Assembly: GCA_029880325.1 (NCBI GenBank)
Contig: JAOUOP010000051.1
Location: 1-56,510 of the forward strand
From: Myxococcales bacterium
GTDB lineage: Bacteria; Myxococcota_A; Polyangia; Polyangiales; JAFGIB01
Direction of reading: 5' to 3'
Length of the DNA stretch: 56,510 nt
This document shows, in pieces, positions 43,124 to 52,166 of the stretch (the stretch's first letter is position 1; every line of letters begins with the position of its first letter). Both the position numbers and the translations under genes were made by a program. The notes beneath the pieces were generated by a model. It did no database searches. It was not told where the DNA came from and worked only from the letters and a program-made list of their open reading frames with translations.

Positions 43124-43655
43124 CTACTGTGTCAGAGCCTGGCAGCGTAAGTGCTTGAAATCAGGGTATTCACCGAGGCACCCGTGCAGCGATCTGAGGC
43201 GGTGGTCGCTGTCTGGGCGTTGGAACGGTGGGTCGGGGTTGTCGCGGTGGCAACAGGGACATCGCGGTAACCACGAGGCGATTACACGGGCGATCGCGCG
43301 TCGGACGGTAATGAAGGAGTCGTGAAAGTGCCGCTCAGGGCGAGCGGACGTACGCACGGTCTCGATTCGCTGCTCAGGGCGCAGGGGGGAAAAGCCGAGC
43401 ATGCTCGGCGACGATGAAGGCGTAGCAGGAAAGGACCGCTGATATGTGATGGTGCCACCCTGGATAGCGACGGCCCTCGAAGTGGTCGAGGCCGAGTTGA
43501 CCCTTCAGGTCTTCGTATGCTCGCTCGGTCCGCCAGCGCTGTTTGACATGGCGTACCAGTTCCCTGAGCTGGAGTCGCTGAGGCAGGTTGGCGAGATGAT
43601 ACTTACTGGGAGCGTCTTTCCCGTTTTCCCATTCCTCCGTTTTCCGCTAGTGTCG
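43124..43655 (-). pseudogene. IS701-like DDE transposase, C-terminal relic
   Basis: On the minus strand from about 43655: EEWENGKDAPSKYHLANLPQ, then LVRHVKQRWRTERAYEDLK, then GQLGLDHFEGRRYPGWHHH, the C-terminal block of IS701/IS4-related transposases. A frameshift near 43385 interrupts it; the next frame continues ARPERHFHDSFITVRRAIAR and SWLPRCPCCHRD. The N-terminal half, including the first two acidic residues, is missing; the fragment stops in frame at the direct repeat next to the Tn3 end. It is inactive. Confidence 0.8.
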
Positions 43656-43711
43656 AGTGATGAAGTTTGGGGCATCGCAACGATCCCGGTGGCGCCCTAC
43701 TTATAGCGATA
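43640..43711 (+). repeat. 72-bp direct repeat, left copy
   Basis: TGATGAAGTTTGGGGC near its centre and GCCCTACTTATAGCGA at its end are shared with 48579-48650 in the same orientation. About four-fifths of positions match. The two copies bracket the Tn3-family transposon and the second serine recombinase. Confidence 0.8.
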
Positions 43712-43788
43712 TACGGGGGTTGGGGAACATCGGAACGAAAAACAGCGCTAAGGGGCCAGGTGGTGCCCAGGCAGGGCCGAGCTGACAT

Positions 43789-46700
43789 CTAGGTTTCGTC
43801 GTCCGCCGCGCGTCGGGGATCACGAAGCTCGCGGAGGCCGCCTCCCAAATCGGGCTGGATGAACGTGTATTTCCCTTGGATGTTCAGGTGCTCGCGCACG
43901 AACGGTGACAGACGGGCCGCATCGCTGTCCTGAACCGGGTAGCCTTCCGCGCGGAGCCTGTTGAGCGCCGCGTCGATGTACCGGGTGTTGAAGAGCACGA
44001 TCACGTTGAGGACGAGGCCGAGAGCACCCAGCTGGTTCTCCATGCGGTCGCGATATCGCTGCCGCAGTTCGCCACGCTCACCGTGAAAGATTCTGCGGGC
44101 TAGGTCGTGGCGACCCTCCTGGAGGTTTGCCTGGGCCTTTATCTGGCGCCGGTAGCTGCGGTCGTCGGCAAGTCTCAAGACGTGAAGGCTTTTGTAGATA
44201 CGGCCGTAGTGAGCGAGCGCGTCCCCCAACGGCGTGGATCGCCCGTCGTGCTGGAGCATGCGAATGACGTCGTGTGAGCAGACCGTTCCCGCGTGAATCG
44301 ACGAGACCACCCGCAGGATGTCTGGCCAGTGGTGTGCAATCTTGTCGAGAGTGATCCGCCCCCGGGCAGCCGTATCGAACGGCCCATAGTCGGCAGCGCT
44401 GTCGATGCGCCAGAGCTTTTGGTCCGGCAGGTCCGCGAGCTGCGGGGCGTACTGGTAGCCGCACAGCGTGAGAAGGCCGAATACAACATCTGAGTAGGAA
44501 GCGGTATCTGTCACGATCATCTCCGGACGGATACCCCCGTCCTGATCGTGCACCACGTCAAGGACATGCAACGAGTCCCTCGGCGTTCCTGCCACGACCT
44601 TGGCCGCCAACCCGGATGCCTGGTCGTTGATCATGTTCAGCCACGTGGCTCCCGTGCCGCGACCAAAGTACCGGGGGTTGGGGCGGGCATGAACCGTCGC
44701 GACCGGAACCACAAAGCGCATTCCGTCGACCGAGGCGACGTGCCCGCCGCCCCACAAACGAGCCAACGGAATGTCGGACTGCGCCTCGATCAACGCTCGA
44801 TTAGCCTGCTTGATGGTCTCGACTCGTAGATAGTTTTGGTCGAGATGCGATAGCCGAGCTCGGCGCAGCGCCGGCACGCTGTTCTTGACGACCGGAGAGA
44901 AGCCGATGTTGCAAGCTTTTGCGACCAACAACGCGGCGATCGACAGCTCCTGGTCCTTCATTCGGCTACCGCCCCCCACCGGGGTAAATGCCTCGTGGTA
45001 GCCGCTCCAGGTCGCCACTTCGAGCAACACCTCAGGCAGGTCCACCCGCGGCAACATTCGCTCGACAGCCGTTCTCAGCGCGATCAGGCTGGCCGACTCC
45101 GGTTCAGCGGTGAGCGCCTCGAAATGGAGGCGCCCTTCATCATCGACCGTGACCGATCCATTACCCTCTAGCCGCTCAGCGACATGGCGATACGATTCGT
45201 CCAACATTCGAGCTCGCTCGGCGAGGTGCTCCGCTGGTTCCTCCGGCAGATCGAGGCTGGCGAGGACTGTGGGTCGAGCCCTTTCCCAGTCGTCTCCAGA
45301 CAACAGCTGGGCACGCGGATCACTCCACCTGGTTGAATGGAGGGCGTATACCTCCCGTCGCAGCAAGTGCCGCCAGAATTGCTCGAGCACGCAGAGCACA
45401 TAGGCGCGCCAGTCGATGGCGCCTGGTTCTAGATGTGGAGCCGCGAGCACAAGACGTCGCCACGATCCGACTAGAATGTCCGAGTCAATCTCCTCCGGCC
45501 GCACCTTCTTCCGGCCTAGCAGACCAGGAAGCTGTTTTAGCGCCGCCAATATCCGCTCTCCGCCAGCAGTTGCCCCGAACTCGATCCCAGAAACCAGTGC
45601 CTCCAGAAAGGGCGTGACCGTGCGATAACGAGCGGCGAGCTTGGACCGCCACTCCTCGTCAAGATCCGAGTCATGCGATGGCGCCATGCTTACCACGGTC
45701 GTCAATGCCGCATCGAGCTCGTCACAGGACACAGCCTGATCGATCCGCTCCCACACCTCCGAGACGGGGGTCTCCTGGTCGGCAGACTGGAGGATTCGAA
45801 TCGCGGCGGCGAGCTTCGACGACGCGAGCGCCAACCTTGGGAACGCCTTCGTCCTGTCGCTTCGCGTTTCCCGATTGACGCGGGCAACAAGCTTCGTCGC
45901 CATCATGGCATCGAACACATCCAACGCATCGTCGACGGAACGGTCATACAAGCGGATGGTCGTTGCGAGCATCGTCGCATGGCGCCGGTCCGGCGGGTGT
46001 CGTCGGAGATGGCTTGCCTTGCTGGCGAACCCGTACCGGGCGAGCTCCGCGAGTCGCCGTGGTGGCACCGAGGAGCACTCGAACCCTTTGAACCCGATCT
46101 CACTGACTTCGGCCACCCGGGTCAGCGCGTTCTTCAGCTGTGTTCCCGATACCCGGGTGGGTCCGCGGCGCAAGCGCTCAAGACGGGACACGGTGGTACT
46201 ATCATCAACTGCCAGTAAGTCGTCGAGCGTCCGTTTCTGAGCTGCGGTGGGCAAAGCGGCCAGCGTTGCACACAGCCGGGCGGCCGCCTGCTCGCGCACT
46301 TTTGCAACGAACCGCGTCAGGGTGGTTACCCGAGGCAGCAGGACTTTATGCCTCAAGAGCCATTCTACCGAAGCGTCAAAAAGTGCCTTCGGGCCCTCGC
46401 CGGTTGTCCATGCGCGTGCATCCAACCAAGAAGACAGCTCTGCTTGAGCGGGTGAAAACTCCCTGTAGCCGTAGGCGCTGCGAATCTCCCACGCATGCTC
46501 CAGAACGGTCTGAGGGCGATCGCCGTACGCTTGCACGCATGCAGCGGCATCTATTCCCAGCTGCTGTGCGACGTAGTTGACGACCGCCGCTGGCACCTTG
46601 GTCGGCTCGTCCAGGAAGCACCCCAGCATCCGCACGGTCCCGACCTGCAGCCCAAACCCGAGCCGGTTGTGATCGCGCCGGCGCCGATCGATCAGCCGTC

Positions 46701-46809
46701 GGTCCTCGTCGTCCAAAAAGAAGAACCGTTCGAGGTCTTTGCGGGAAAGGGCGCCGGAAAATGCGCCGTACTTATTGGCCTGCTCGTCTGTTAGGAACTC
46801 GACTGGCAT
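43789..46809 (-). CDS. tnpA: Tn3-family transposase
   Basis: A complete 1006-residue TnpA, the normal family length. N-terminal DNA-binding region MPVEFLTDEQANKYGAFSGA; catalytic DDE residues likely in ASVDGMRFVVPV (first Asp), EMIVTDTASYSDVVFGL (second Asp) and ENQLGALGLVLNVIVLFNT (Glu). It binds the 38-bp ends and carries out replicative transposition, forming a cointegrate that tnpR resolves. It ends 36 bp inside the left inverted repeat. No internal stop or frameshift is seen, so it may be active. Confidence 0.95.
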   Translation of the reverse strand: MPVEFLTDEQANKYGAFSGALSRKDLERFFFLDDEDRRLIDRRRRDHNRLGFGLQVGTVRMLGCFLDEPTKVPAAVVNYVAQQLGIDAAACVQAYGDRPQTVLEHAWEIRSAYGYREFSPAQAELSSWLDARAWTTGEGPKALFDASVEWLLRHKVLLPRVTTLTRFVAKVREQAAARLCATLAALPTAAQKRTLDDLLAVDDSTTVSRLERLRRGPTRVSGTQLKNALTRVAEVSEIGFKGFECSSVPPRRLAELARYGFASKASHLRRHPPDRRHATMLATTIRLYDRSVDDALDVFDAMMATKLVARVNRETRSDRTKAFPRLALASSKLAAAIRILQSADQETPVSEVWERIDQAVSCDELDAALTTVVSMAPSHDSDLDEEWRSKLAARYRTVTPFLEALVSGIEFGATAGGERILAALKQLPGLLGRKKVRPEEIDSDILVGSWRRLVLAAPHLEPGAIDWRAYVLCVLEQFWRHLLRREVYALHSTRWSDPRAQLLSGDDWERARPTVLASLDLPEEPAEHLAERARMLDESYRHVAERLEGNGSVTVDDEGRLHFEALTAEPESASLIALRTAVERMLPRVDLPEVLLEVATWSGYHEAFTPVGGGSRMKDQELSIAALLVAKACNIGFSPVVKNSVPALRRARLSHLDQNYLRVETIKQANRALIEAQSDIPLARLWGGGHVASVDGMRFVVPVATVHARPNPRYFGRGTGATWLNMINDQASGLAAKVVAGTPRDSLHVLDVVHDQDGGIRPEMIVTDTASYSDVVFGLLTLCGYQYAPQLADLPDQKLWRIDSAADYGPFDTAARGRITLDKIAHHWPDILRVVSSIHAGTVCSHDVIRMLQHDGRSTPLGDALAHYGRIYKSLHVLRLADDRSYRRQIKAQANLQEGRHDLARRIFHGERGELRQRYRDRMENQLGALGLVLNVIVLFNTRYIDAALNRLRAEGYPVQDSDAARLSPFVREHLNIQGKYTFIQPDLGGGLRELRDPRRAADDET

Positions 46810-46965
46810 TGCCTGACCCCCGCTGCCGCCGCGGTCTCACAAACGGTCGACACCTGAGACGACCGCCTGCGTGCTCTTCTCCACCGGAAAAGATGTCTCA
46901 GAACTCAGTCTCAAAATCAACGTCTCAAATCTGGCCATCTAGATGGCGTTTTGAGACGATGCCCC
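46810..46965. promoter_or_regulatory. res site and divergent tnpA/tnpR promoters
   Basis: 156 bp between divergent tnpA and tnpR. TGAGAC-type half sites recur (CTGAGAC near 46855, GTCTCA near 46892, GTCTCA near 46910 and 46921, TTTTGAGACGA near 46950). This is the expected position for resolvase binding subsites and autoregulation. Confidence 0.7.
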
Positions 46966-47547
46966 ATGGCGACGAAGAAGAGGACGAAAAAGCCCAGGGG
47001 GGCATACGTAGGCTATGCACGAGTGAGCACCGCCGACCAGAACCTGCGCGCACAGCTCAAAGCCCTTCGTGAAGCCGGCTGCGAGAAGCTCTTTTCCGAC
47101 AAAGCGTCAGGAGCGAGCGAGCGCCCAGGATTTCGAAGTGCACTCGAGTACCTGCGCCCCGGGGACACCCTGGTGGTGTGGAAATTTGATCGCGCCTTTC
47201 GGTCGCTGTCGCACATGGTCGCGACAGCGGGCGAGCTCCGCGAACGCGGGGTCGGGTTTGTGTCACTGACCGAGGCGGTAGACACTGCGAGCCCCGCTGG
47301 GCGCATGTTCTTTCATATGCTCGCCGCGCTCGCGGAGTTCGAGCGCGATCTGATCAGCGAGCGCACCCAAGCGGGTCTACGTGCCGCACGAGCGCGAGGG
47401 CATTCCGGCGGACGCCGCAGGAAGCTTGACGCAACGGGAGAGAAGCTCGCACGGCAGCTGTACGAGGAGGGGCACAGAGCGACGGAAATCGGCAAGCGCC
47501 TGGGGGTAAGTCGCGCGACGGTCTACCGGGCACTCGCAGCGGGCTAG
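46966..47547 (+). CDS. tnpR: Tn3-type serine resolvase
   Basis: A 193-residue protein from ATG 46966. YARVSTADQNL contains the catalytic serine, VWKFDRAFRS the conserved arginine helix, FFHMLAALAEFERDLISERT the dimer helix, and GEKLARQLYEEGHRATEIGK, RLGVSRATVYRAL a C-terminal helix-turn-helix. It cuts and rejoins res sites to resolve cointegrates and represses its own promoter. It diverges from tnpA. The N-terminus has an extra basic stretch MATKKRTKKPRG. Confidence 0.93.
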   Translation: MATKKRTKKPRGAYVGYARVSTADQNLRAQLKALREAGCEKLFSDKASGASERPGFRSALEYLRPGDTLVVWKFDRAFRSLSHMVATAGELRERGVGFVSLTEAVDTASPAGRMFFHMLAALAEFERDLISERTQAGLRAARARGHSGGRRRKLDATGEKLARQLYEEGHRATEIGKRLGVSRATVYRALAAG

Positions 47548-47934
47548 GCGCCCGTACTTGGCTAGGGCGTCTCGAGCTTGCCCCGCTCGGGACCAGCCGA
47601 GCCTCCCTTCGGCCGTACCGATCAGGGCTTCCGCTTGGCTCGACATCGAACCAGCGAGTCCGGAAACGAGTAGGAGGGGGGGCAGGCTTGCCTTAGCGCT
47701 GTTTTTCGTTCCGATGTTCCCCGACCCCCTTCCCCCGTTGGCCCGCACCGGCAGGAGGCTTCCAATTTCAACGCAAAGGCGCAAAGTCGCAAGGGCGCAA
47801 AGGGGGTTGTGGTCGCCGGAGACGACTCCCTCTTCCTGATCCCTGAAGTGGCTGCGACTCCAGGGTACTGCCCAGATTGGTGTAAAATATCGGCATAAGC
47901 CCCTCCGAATTGTGAGGCAGGGCATGCTGCGGGG
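47548..47934. other. Right Tn3 end and start of a second element
   Basis: 387 bp without a gene. It contains the right 38-bp Tn3 repeat (47692-47729), a short repetitive patch with GCGCAAAG three times (about 47780-47801), and insertion-sequence end motif copy 3 from 47864 (GGGTACTGCCCAGATTGGTG). Confidence 0.6.
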
Positions 47935-48534
47935 ATGAACAGGAAAGCGGCTGTCTATCTCCGCGTCTCGCGGGGCGAGCAGTCCCTGGACAATCAGCTC
48001 CCCGACCTCAAGCGCCTGGCCCGTGCGAGGAAGCTCCGGGTCGTCGAGACGTTCGAGGAGAGCGTGAGTGCGACCGGGGCCCGCCCCGAGTTCAAGAAAA
48101 TGATGGAGGCCGCGCATCGGGGCGCGTTCGAGGTGCTGCTAGTGTGGTCGCTCGATCGGCTGGGCCGCTCGATGACAGGCAATCTCCAGGCGGTGCTGGA
48201 CTTGGACCGCTGCGGTGTCGAGGTCCTGAGCGTGCGGGAGCCCTGGCTGGACACCGGCGGGCCGGTGCGCCCGCTGCTGATCGCCATCTTCGGCTGGGTC
48301 GCCGAGCAGGAGCGCGCACAGATTTCCGAGCGCACGAAGGCGGGGCTGGCCCGAGCGCGAAAGAAAGGGGTTCGGCTCGGCCGACCCAAGCGTCGCGTCG
48401 ACCAGCGTCGTGCCGAGCGTCTTCGCGCCAAGGGGATGTCGTTTCGCGCGATTGCGAACCAGCTCGGGGTGCCGTTGTCCACTCTGCACCGCGCCCTGCG
48501 TTCCAAAAAGGGGTCCGATTCGAAGGGGAGCTAA
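47935..48534 (+). CDS. Serine recombinase/resolvase, second copy
   Basis: A 199-residue protein. YLRVSRGEQSLDNQLPDLKR has the catalytic serine, VWSLDRLGRSMTGN the conserved arginines, IFGWVAEQERAQISERTKAG the long helix, and RRAERLRAKGMSFRAIANQL, GVPLSTLHRAL a C-terminal HTH. It is a resolvase/invertase-sized enzyme, clearly different from the Tn3 tnpR. It has no transposase next to it. Its target may be the 72-bp direct repeats, one of which follows 45 bp downstream; this is inference. Confidence 0.92.
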   Translation: MNRKAAVYLRVSRGEQSLDNQLPDLKRLARARKLRVVETFEESVSATGARPEFKKMMEAAHRGAFEVLLVWSLDRLGRSMTGNLQAVLDLDRCGVEVLSVREPWLDTGGPVRPLLIAIFGWVAEQERAQISERTKAGLARARKKGVRLGRPKRRVDQRRAERLRAKGMSFRAIANQLGVPLSTLHRALRSKKGSDSKGS

Positions 48535-48578
48535 CCCCTCGAAATTACGTCCCAGGCCGGGGCGTTCCAGAACCGCTC

Positions 48579-48650
48579 GTTTTCTGTTAGTATCGATTGA
48601 TGAAGTTTGGGGCGTCACAAGGCTCCAGGTAGCGCCCTACTTATAGCGAA
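48579..48650 (+). repeat. 72-bp direct repeat, right copy
   Basis: Partner of 43640-43711, same orientation, about 4.9 kb away. It contains TGATGAAGTTTGGGGC and GCCCTACTTATAGCGA. Recombination between the two would remove the Tn3 transposon and the second recombinase. Confidence 0.8.
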
Positions 48651-48792
48651 CCACGTACTTCGCAGAATGTACATTATGTAAACTAGGCGTTAATTGTCGG
48701 GGTTTTTGCACTGAACATTCGCTGCGGCGACATTCCCTCAACCGGTTGCGGAGCCCTTGTTGCACAATGTCGCACCGATCTGGGCGGTGCAC

Positions 48793-50376
48793 TTAGTCCT
48801 GCAAGTATGTGGTGACGCTCGCGATTTCAGCGGATAGGGCCAAGTGGGCGCACTCACTCCAGGTCTCCCCGCTCTCATCGGCCATTCCCGCCTGCTCGTG
48901 GTGGGTCGCGCAGTCGGTCCGATTGTCGAAGCACAGGTATGAGGTCGGCCATCCGGTGGCGGGCTTCACTGGCTGGGGCTCGTCACAGCACGGAGCGTGG
49001 TCTTCGACCACCTTGATGCACCATTTTCTGGGATACTCGGCTCGAGCTGGTGCGACCCTTTGGGGCCGTGGGTCAAGAAATATTGGGCTTACATCCCATG
49101 AGCCTTCTAGTGAAAAGTGCTTCCAGAGAAGATTCCTCGCTTGGATTGCGCACAGCGACTCCTTCTTGAGGTAAGGCTGCAACGCGTTGAGCCGTACCTC
49201 CACCGCGATGGCCGCTTCTCGGCACAAGGCTGGCGCGAAGCTGGAGGCGTACTCGTCGCCCGCGGCCTTGTAGAGTCGTTGCATCTCTTTGCAGACGGCT
49301 CGAGTTCTTGATTTCATCAGCTTCTCGATCTCGGTCCAGGACCGCACGCCTTCGACCTTTTTGCATCCATCGGGCAATGCCCTTGCCAGGCGGAGCAGAT
49401 CCTGCGTCAGAGCATTCGTCATGCCCGCGTAGGCTCCACCCGCGCCTAAATCACCGTTCTGCCCCATGACGTTCCAGTAGGTGTCCCAGAGCGGCCAAAC
49501 GCGCACGTACTGAATAACGTCCGTCAGGAAAACCTTTTCCGGGCTGTCGTCCGTCGGGTTGCGTACCAAGCCGTTCGCGTCGATAGCGACAGTGTGCTCA
49601 GTGCCCTCGTGGTCTTTCACCGACACCGTCTTGGAGCGGGGTCCCACGACCTGCTCTATGACGCCGGAAAACCACTCGTGCGCGTCGCTGGGAAGCGCTC
49701 GGGAAAGGGCCCGAGCGTACAGCTCTCCGCACTCCGCTGAGATTGACTCAACCTCCCGATCCGTCGCCATGGACGTGCAGTCGTCGTCGGCGCCGGAATC
49801 CTCGTCGTAGAGTTCGACCCATCGTGCTCCGAACAGCGCGAATTCGCCGCACGTCGCAGTGCGGCCACATGGCAGTTTGACCCGCCTGTTTAGGACGGTG
49901 TTTAGATCGGACGCCACACGCTCCATTTCAGCATCAACGTTCTCAAGGATTTCATCCGGAAGACCGACCTCTTTCGCCGTGGCTTTCACGCGCTCCACGA
50001 ACGCTTCCGAGTTCCGCAGCGTCCCGTCTTCGGCCTCCCGAAGCAGGGCAAGGATAAGCCTGTTCATGCGCTCTGTTCTGTCGGCGCATTGTTTGGTCGC
50101 CGCTTCGGCTCGCTGGCTCGCGTTTGTCGCACGGTCGCTGGCACGCTCGGCACGTGCGGCAGTTTCTGCGCTTCTGCGCAAGCTTTCTTCCTGCGCTCGG
50201 CCAACGTAGAACAGCCATGCAGCCACCAGCATCGAGATCAATATGAAGGCGGCTCGCCACCGGAGTCCCATGGCAGGCAACTCATGCTTGAGCCCCTGTC
50301 GCAGCGTGGTCGCGGCGGCCACCCCACTTATTAGGGCGAAGGCGGCGGACAAAGTGAATTGTACGGTCGGACTCAT
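48793..50376 (-). CDS. Large protein with two N-terminal membrane helices
   Basis: A 527-residue protein. Two N-terminal hydrophobic segments (VQFTLSAAFALISGVAAATT and AAFILISMLVAAWLFYVG) are followed by a coiled coil of about 60 residues (SLRRSAETAARAERASDRAT, NASQRAEAATKQCADRTERM). The rest is a large soluble domain with many cysteines and Trp (VWPLWDTYWNVMGQNG, RKWCIKVVEDHAPCCDEPQP, CATHHEQAG). No family is recognised. The hairpin topology with coiled coil recalls sensors or membrane-anchored structural proteins. Its stop codon lies at the edge of an insertion-sequence end, so the original C-terminus may have been altered. Confidence 0.6.
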   Translation of the reverse strand: MSPTVQFTLSAAFALISGVAAATTLRQGLKHELPAMGLRWRAAFILISMLVAAWLFYVGRAQEESLRRSAETAARAERASDRATNASQRAEAATKQCADRTERMNRLILALLREAEDGTLRNSEAFVERVKATAKEVGLPDEILENVDAEMERVASDLNTVLNRRVKLPCGRTATCGEFALFGARWVELYDEDSGADDDCTSMATDREVESISAECGELYARALSRALPSDAHEWFSGVIEQVVGPRSKTVSVKDHEGTEHTVAIDANGLVRNPTDDSPEKVFLTDVIQYVRVWPLWDTYWNVMGQNGDLGAGGAYAGMTNALTQDLLRLARALPDGCKKVEGVRSWTEIEKLMKSRTRAVCKEMQRLYKAAGDEYASSFAPALCREAAIAVEVRLNALQPYLKKESLCAIQARNLLWKHFSLEGSWDVSPIFLDPRPQRVAPARAEYPRKWCIKVVEDHAPCCDEPQPVKPATGWPTSYLCFDNRTDCATHHEQAGMADESGETWSECAHLALSAEIASVTTYLQD

Positions 50377-50497
50377 GTGGGGAAGCCCCCTTCTCTGCCG
50401 GATTTCTTTTTCACATAGAAGGCATCGCTCACCGCTTCACCACCGGTGTGGACCTCTCCCCGAAGAGCAGACAAGTTGGACTATGCCACTTCTCTGT

Positions 50498-50800
50498 CTA
50501 AAGCGGAAGCGACTTCGAACTCCACGGGCTGCTGTAGTTGATCGTCGAGTGCAGCCGCTCGGGGTTGTAGAAGCCGTCGATGTGCTCGCCAATGACGTGC
50601 TGGGCGTCGTCGAGGTCGGCGAAGTTGTGCCGACGTCTGCATTCGAATTCGAGGCACGAGAACAGGATCTCTGCGACGGCGTTGTCCCTGCTGTCTCCCT
50701 TGCGGCCCATGCTGCCGACGATGCTGGTCACGTCTAGCCGTTTGACGTACTGGTGAGAGCCGTACGGGTCTCCACGGTTCGAGTGGTGGGCCTGACCCAG
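50498..50800 (-). pseudogene. IS3-family transposase, C-terminal relic
   Basis: In one minus-strand frame: HHSNRGDPYGSHQYVKRLDV, then SIVGSMGRKGDSRDNAVAEI, then FSCLEFE and FYNPERLHSTINYSSP. This is the end of an IS3-type integrase core with the last catalytic Glu in place of the usual NAxAES context. Everything before the second Asp is missing. The normal C-terminal end is present. Confidence 0.85.
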
Positions 50801-50846
50801 CCCCCCACCGATTCCGTCGGGCCAGGCGCCGGCCGACTGAGTGCGC

Positions 50847-51647
50847 TCAGTATCCGCGGCAGTGCCGGAGGCGCTGTTCCGCAGAAGTCACGCGCTTAGT
50901 CAGCGCGTTGCACTTGGACTGAGCCTGACTGCTGAGGCAGGTGTTCGAGTGCTGCCGTTTGAGGTTGGCAACCTCGCGTTCGATCGCGCCACAGGTTTGG
51001 TCACGACCTCCATCCGCGCAGCCTTTGAAGTAAGCCGCAGTCGAGTCGCGATAGTTCTGGTCGAGCTCCGGAGGAACCCTAGTGCCGAACGTGCTTGCTT
51101 GCGCCTGTGCTGTGCCCCACGCGCGAGAGATGGAGGTATGCTCCCGAGCGAGGTAAATCTCGCGGGCGGAGCAGCGACGAACATGGAGTCCGAGGGCGGG
51201 CTCTAGGAGCGTGCGGATCTGCGGTTCCGTGAGTTGCTGGTCTCGTAGCGGTTTCGCCGCACGATGAGCCGACTTCCCATCGGCTAGGTCGGGGCCGAGA
51301 ATTGGTTTGGTGTGCTTCAGCGAGCCCGCGATCCTTCCGACCATCATGTCCACAGCCCGGAGATCGTCGTTGGTGAAGAGGCGATGCTCCTGCATCCTCC
51401 ACTGGGTCAGTCGGTAAATGTCGGTGATACACAGCGAGTGGTCGGTGTGGAGGCGTTGAAGCGCGGGGTTCCAAGTACCGTCGGTTGGTGCTTGCTCCTT
51501 GATGACAAGGCCAATCAGGCTGGCGATGGCATCCAGGTCGGCAGCTGTGCAGTTCCGTACTACAGGCTTTTGAGCGCCTGCGACTTCAGGATGACCCCAG
51601 ATGGCAACTGCGACGAGCAGAGCAGTGAGGCGAACAACACTAGTCAT
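50847..51647 (-). CDS. Secreted protein of unknown function
   Basis: A 266-residue protein started at MTSVVRLTALL (51647); an ATG 15 bases earlier is possible. The signal peptide MTSVVRLTALLVAVAIWGHP ends near VAGA. The mature protein is helical with several cysteines (RNCTAADLDAIASLIGLVI, RRCSAREIYLAR, FKGCADGGRDQTCGAIEREV, NTCLSSQAQSKC). No domain is recognised. The C-terminal helices with regular Cys may form disulphides in the periplasm. Confidence 0.6.
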   Translation of the reverse strand: MTSVVRLTALLVAVAIWGHPEVAGAQKPVVRNCTAADLDAIASLIGLVIKEQAPTDGTWNPALQRLHTDHSLCITDIYRLTQWRMQEHRLFTNDDLRAVDMMVGRIAGSLKHTKPILGPDLADGKSAHRAAKPLRDQQLTEPQIRTLLEPALGLHVRRCSAREIYLAREHTSISRAWGTAQAQASTFGTRVPPELDQNYRDSTAAYFKGCADGGRDQTCGAIEREVANLKRQHSNTCLSSQAQSKCNALTKRVTSAEQRLRHCRGY

Positions 51648-52166
51648 GCACACCTCCGTCAAGACGATTCAACGGGAGTTGTGCCACTGATTCTGGCACG
51701 CGGCAATATCGCCGTGTCCGCCGCAATCACAGGATGGTCCTCTCCCCGTCGGGTGGCTGTGTTCCCCTAGGTCATCACATCAACCGCCCCATGATCGCGT
51801 CCTGCTCGGCTTGTCGATGTTAGCTATCAGGTGCCCAGATTGGTCTGACTGAAAGTGCCTGAGCATGATGTTTCCCGGGAGGCTCATCGCAGCGCAGTCG
51901 TCCATGTTTACCCCTGATAACAAAAAGCGTTTTGTCAGGGGCAAAACTAGAGCAGGGCTGGATGCTGGCCAAATGTTCAGGCTTGGCGCTGAATTTGGGC
52001 CGCCCGGAGCCAGCCGCGGGGCTCTTTGTCGCGCAATTTCGCGCCGAGCTGGGCGGGTTCCCAATCTGCATCATGTTTGATGCGGTTAGCCACTGCCATC
52101 ACAATTTACACATGGCGGTAAGTCGTAAATTGACATGGCGTGGATCGTGACTATGCTCAGGTGTGT
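51648..52166. other. Intergenic region with hairpin and promoter of the toxin operon
   Basis: 519 bp without a convincing gene. At 51911-51941 a hairpin pairs CCCCTG with CAGGGG and ACAAAA with TTTTGT. A partial insertion-sequence end motif GTGCCCAGATTGGT occurs near 51833. The higB operator lies at its right end. Confidence 0.45.
52103..52131. promoter_or_regulatory. Probable HigA operator
   Basis: Inverted repeat AATTTAC (52103-52109) and GTAAATT (52125-52131), spaced by 15 bases, 35 bp before higB. Its place fits autorepression by the HigA helix-turn-helix. Confidence 0.6.

Larger units (their letters stand above)
43715..47729. mobile_element. Tn3-family transposon (4015 bp)
   Basis: It is bounded by 38-bp terminal inverted repeats at 43715-43752 and 47692-47729 that differ at one position (begin GGGGGTTGGGGAACATCGG, end CAGCGCTAAG). 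It carries tnpA, a res region and a divergent tnpR, the minimal Tn3 set with no passenger gene. The five bases outside the ends (TATAC and TTCCC) do not match, so no target duplication remains, which points to later rearrangement. Confidence 0.92.
47864..48793. mobile_element. 930-bp element with inverted ends and a serine recombinase
   Basis: The left end GGGTACTGCCCAGATTGGTG and the inverted right end (CACCGCCCAGATCGGTGC on the minus strand, to 48793) bracket one gene, a serine recombinase. The right copy of the 72-bp direct repeat lies inside. The right end abuts the stop codon of the membrane-protein gene at 48793. It may be a small insertion element or the remains of a composite transposon. 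Confidence 0.5.

Noticed and set aside
43446..43706. 86-codon plus-strand frame
   Set aside because: Antisense to the IS701-like relic, and its end is only the 72-bp direct repeat; the same ending appears in a frame at 48410-48646 for the same reason.
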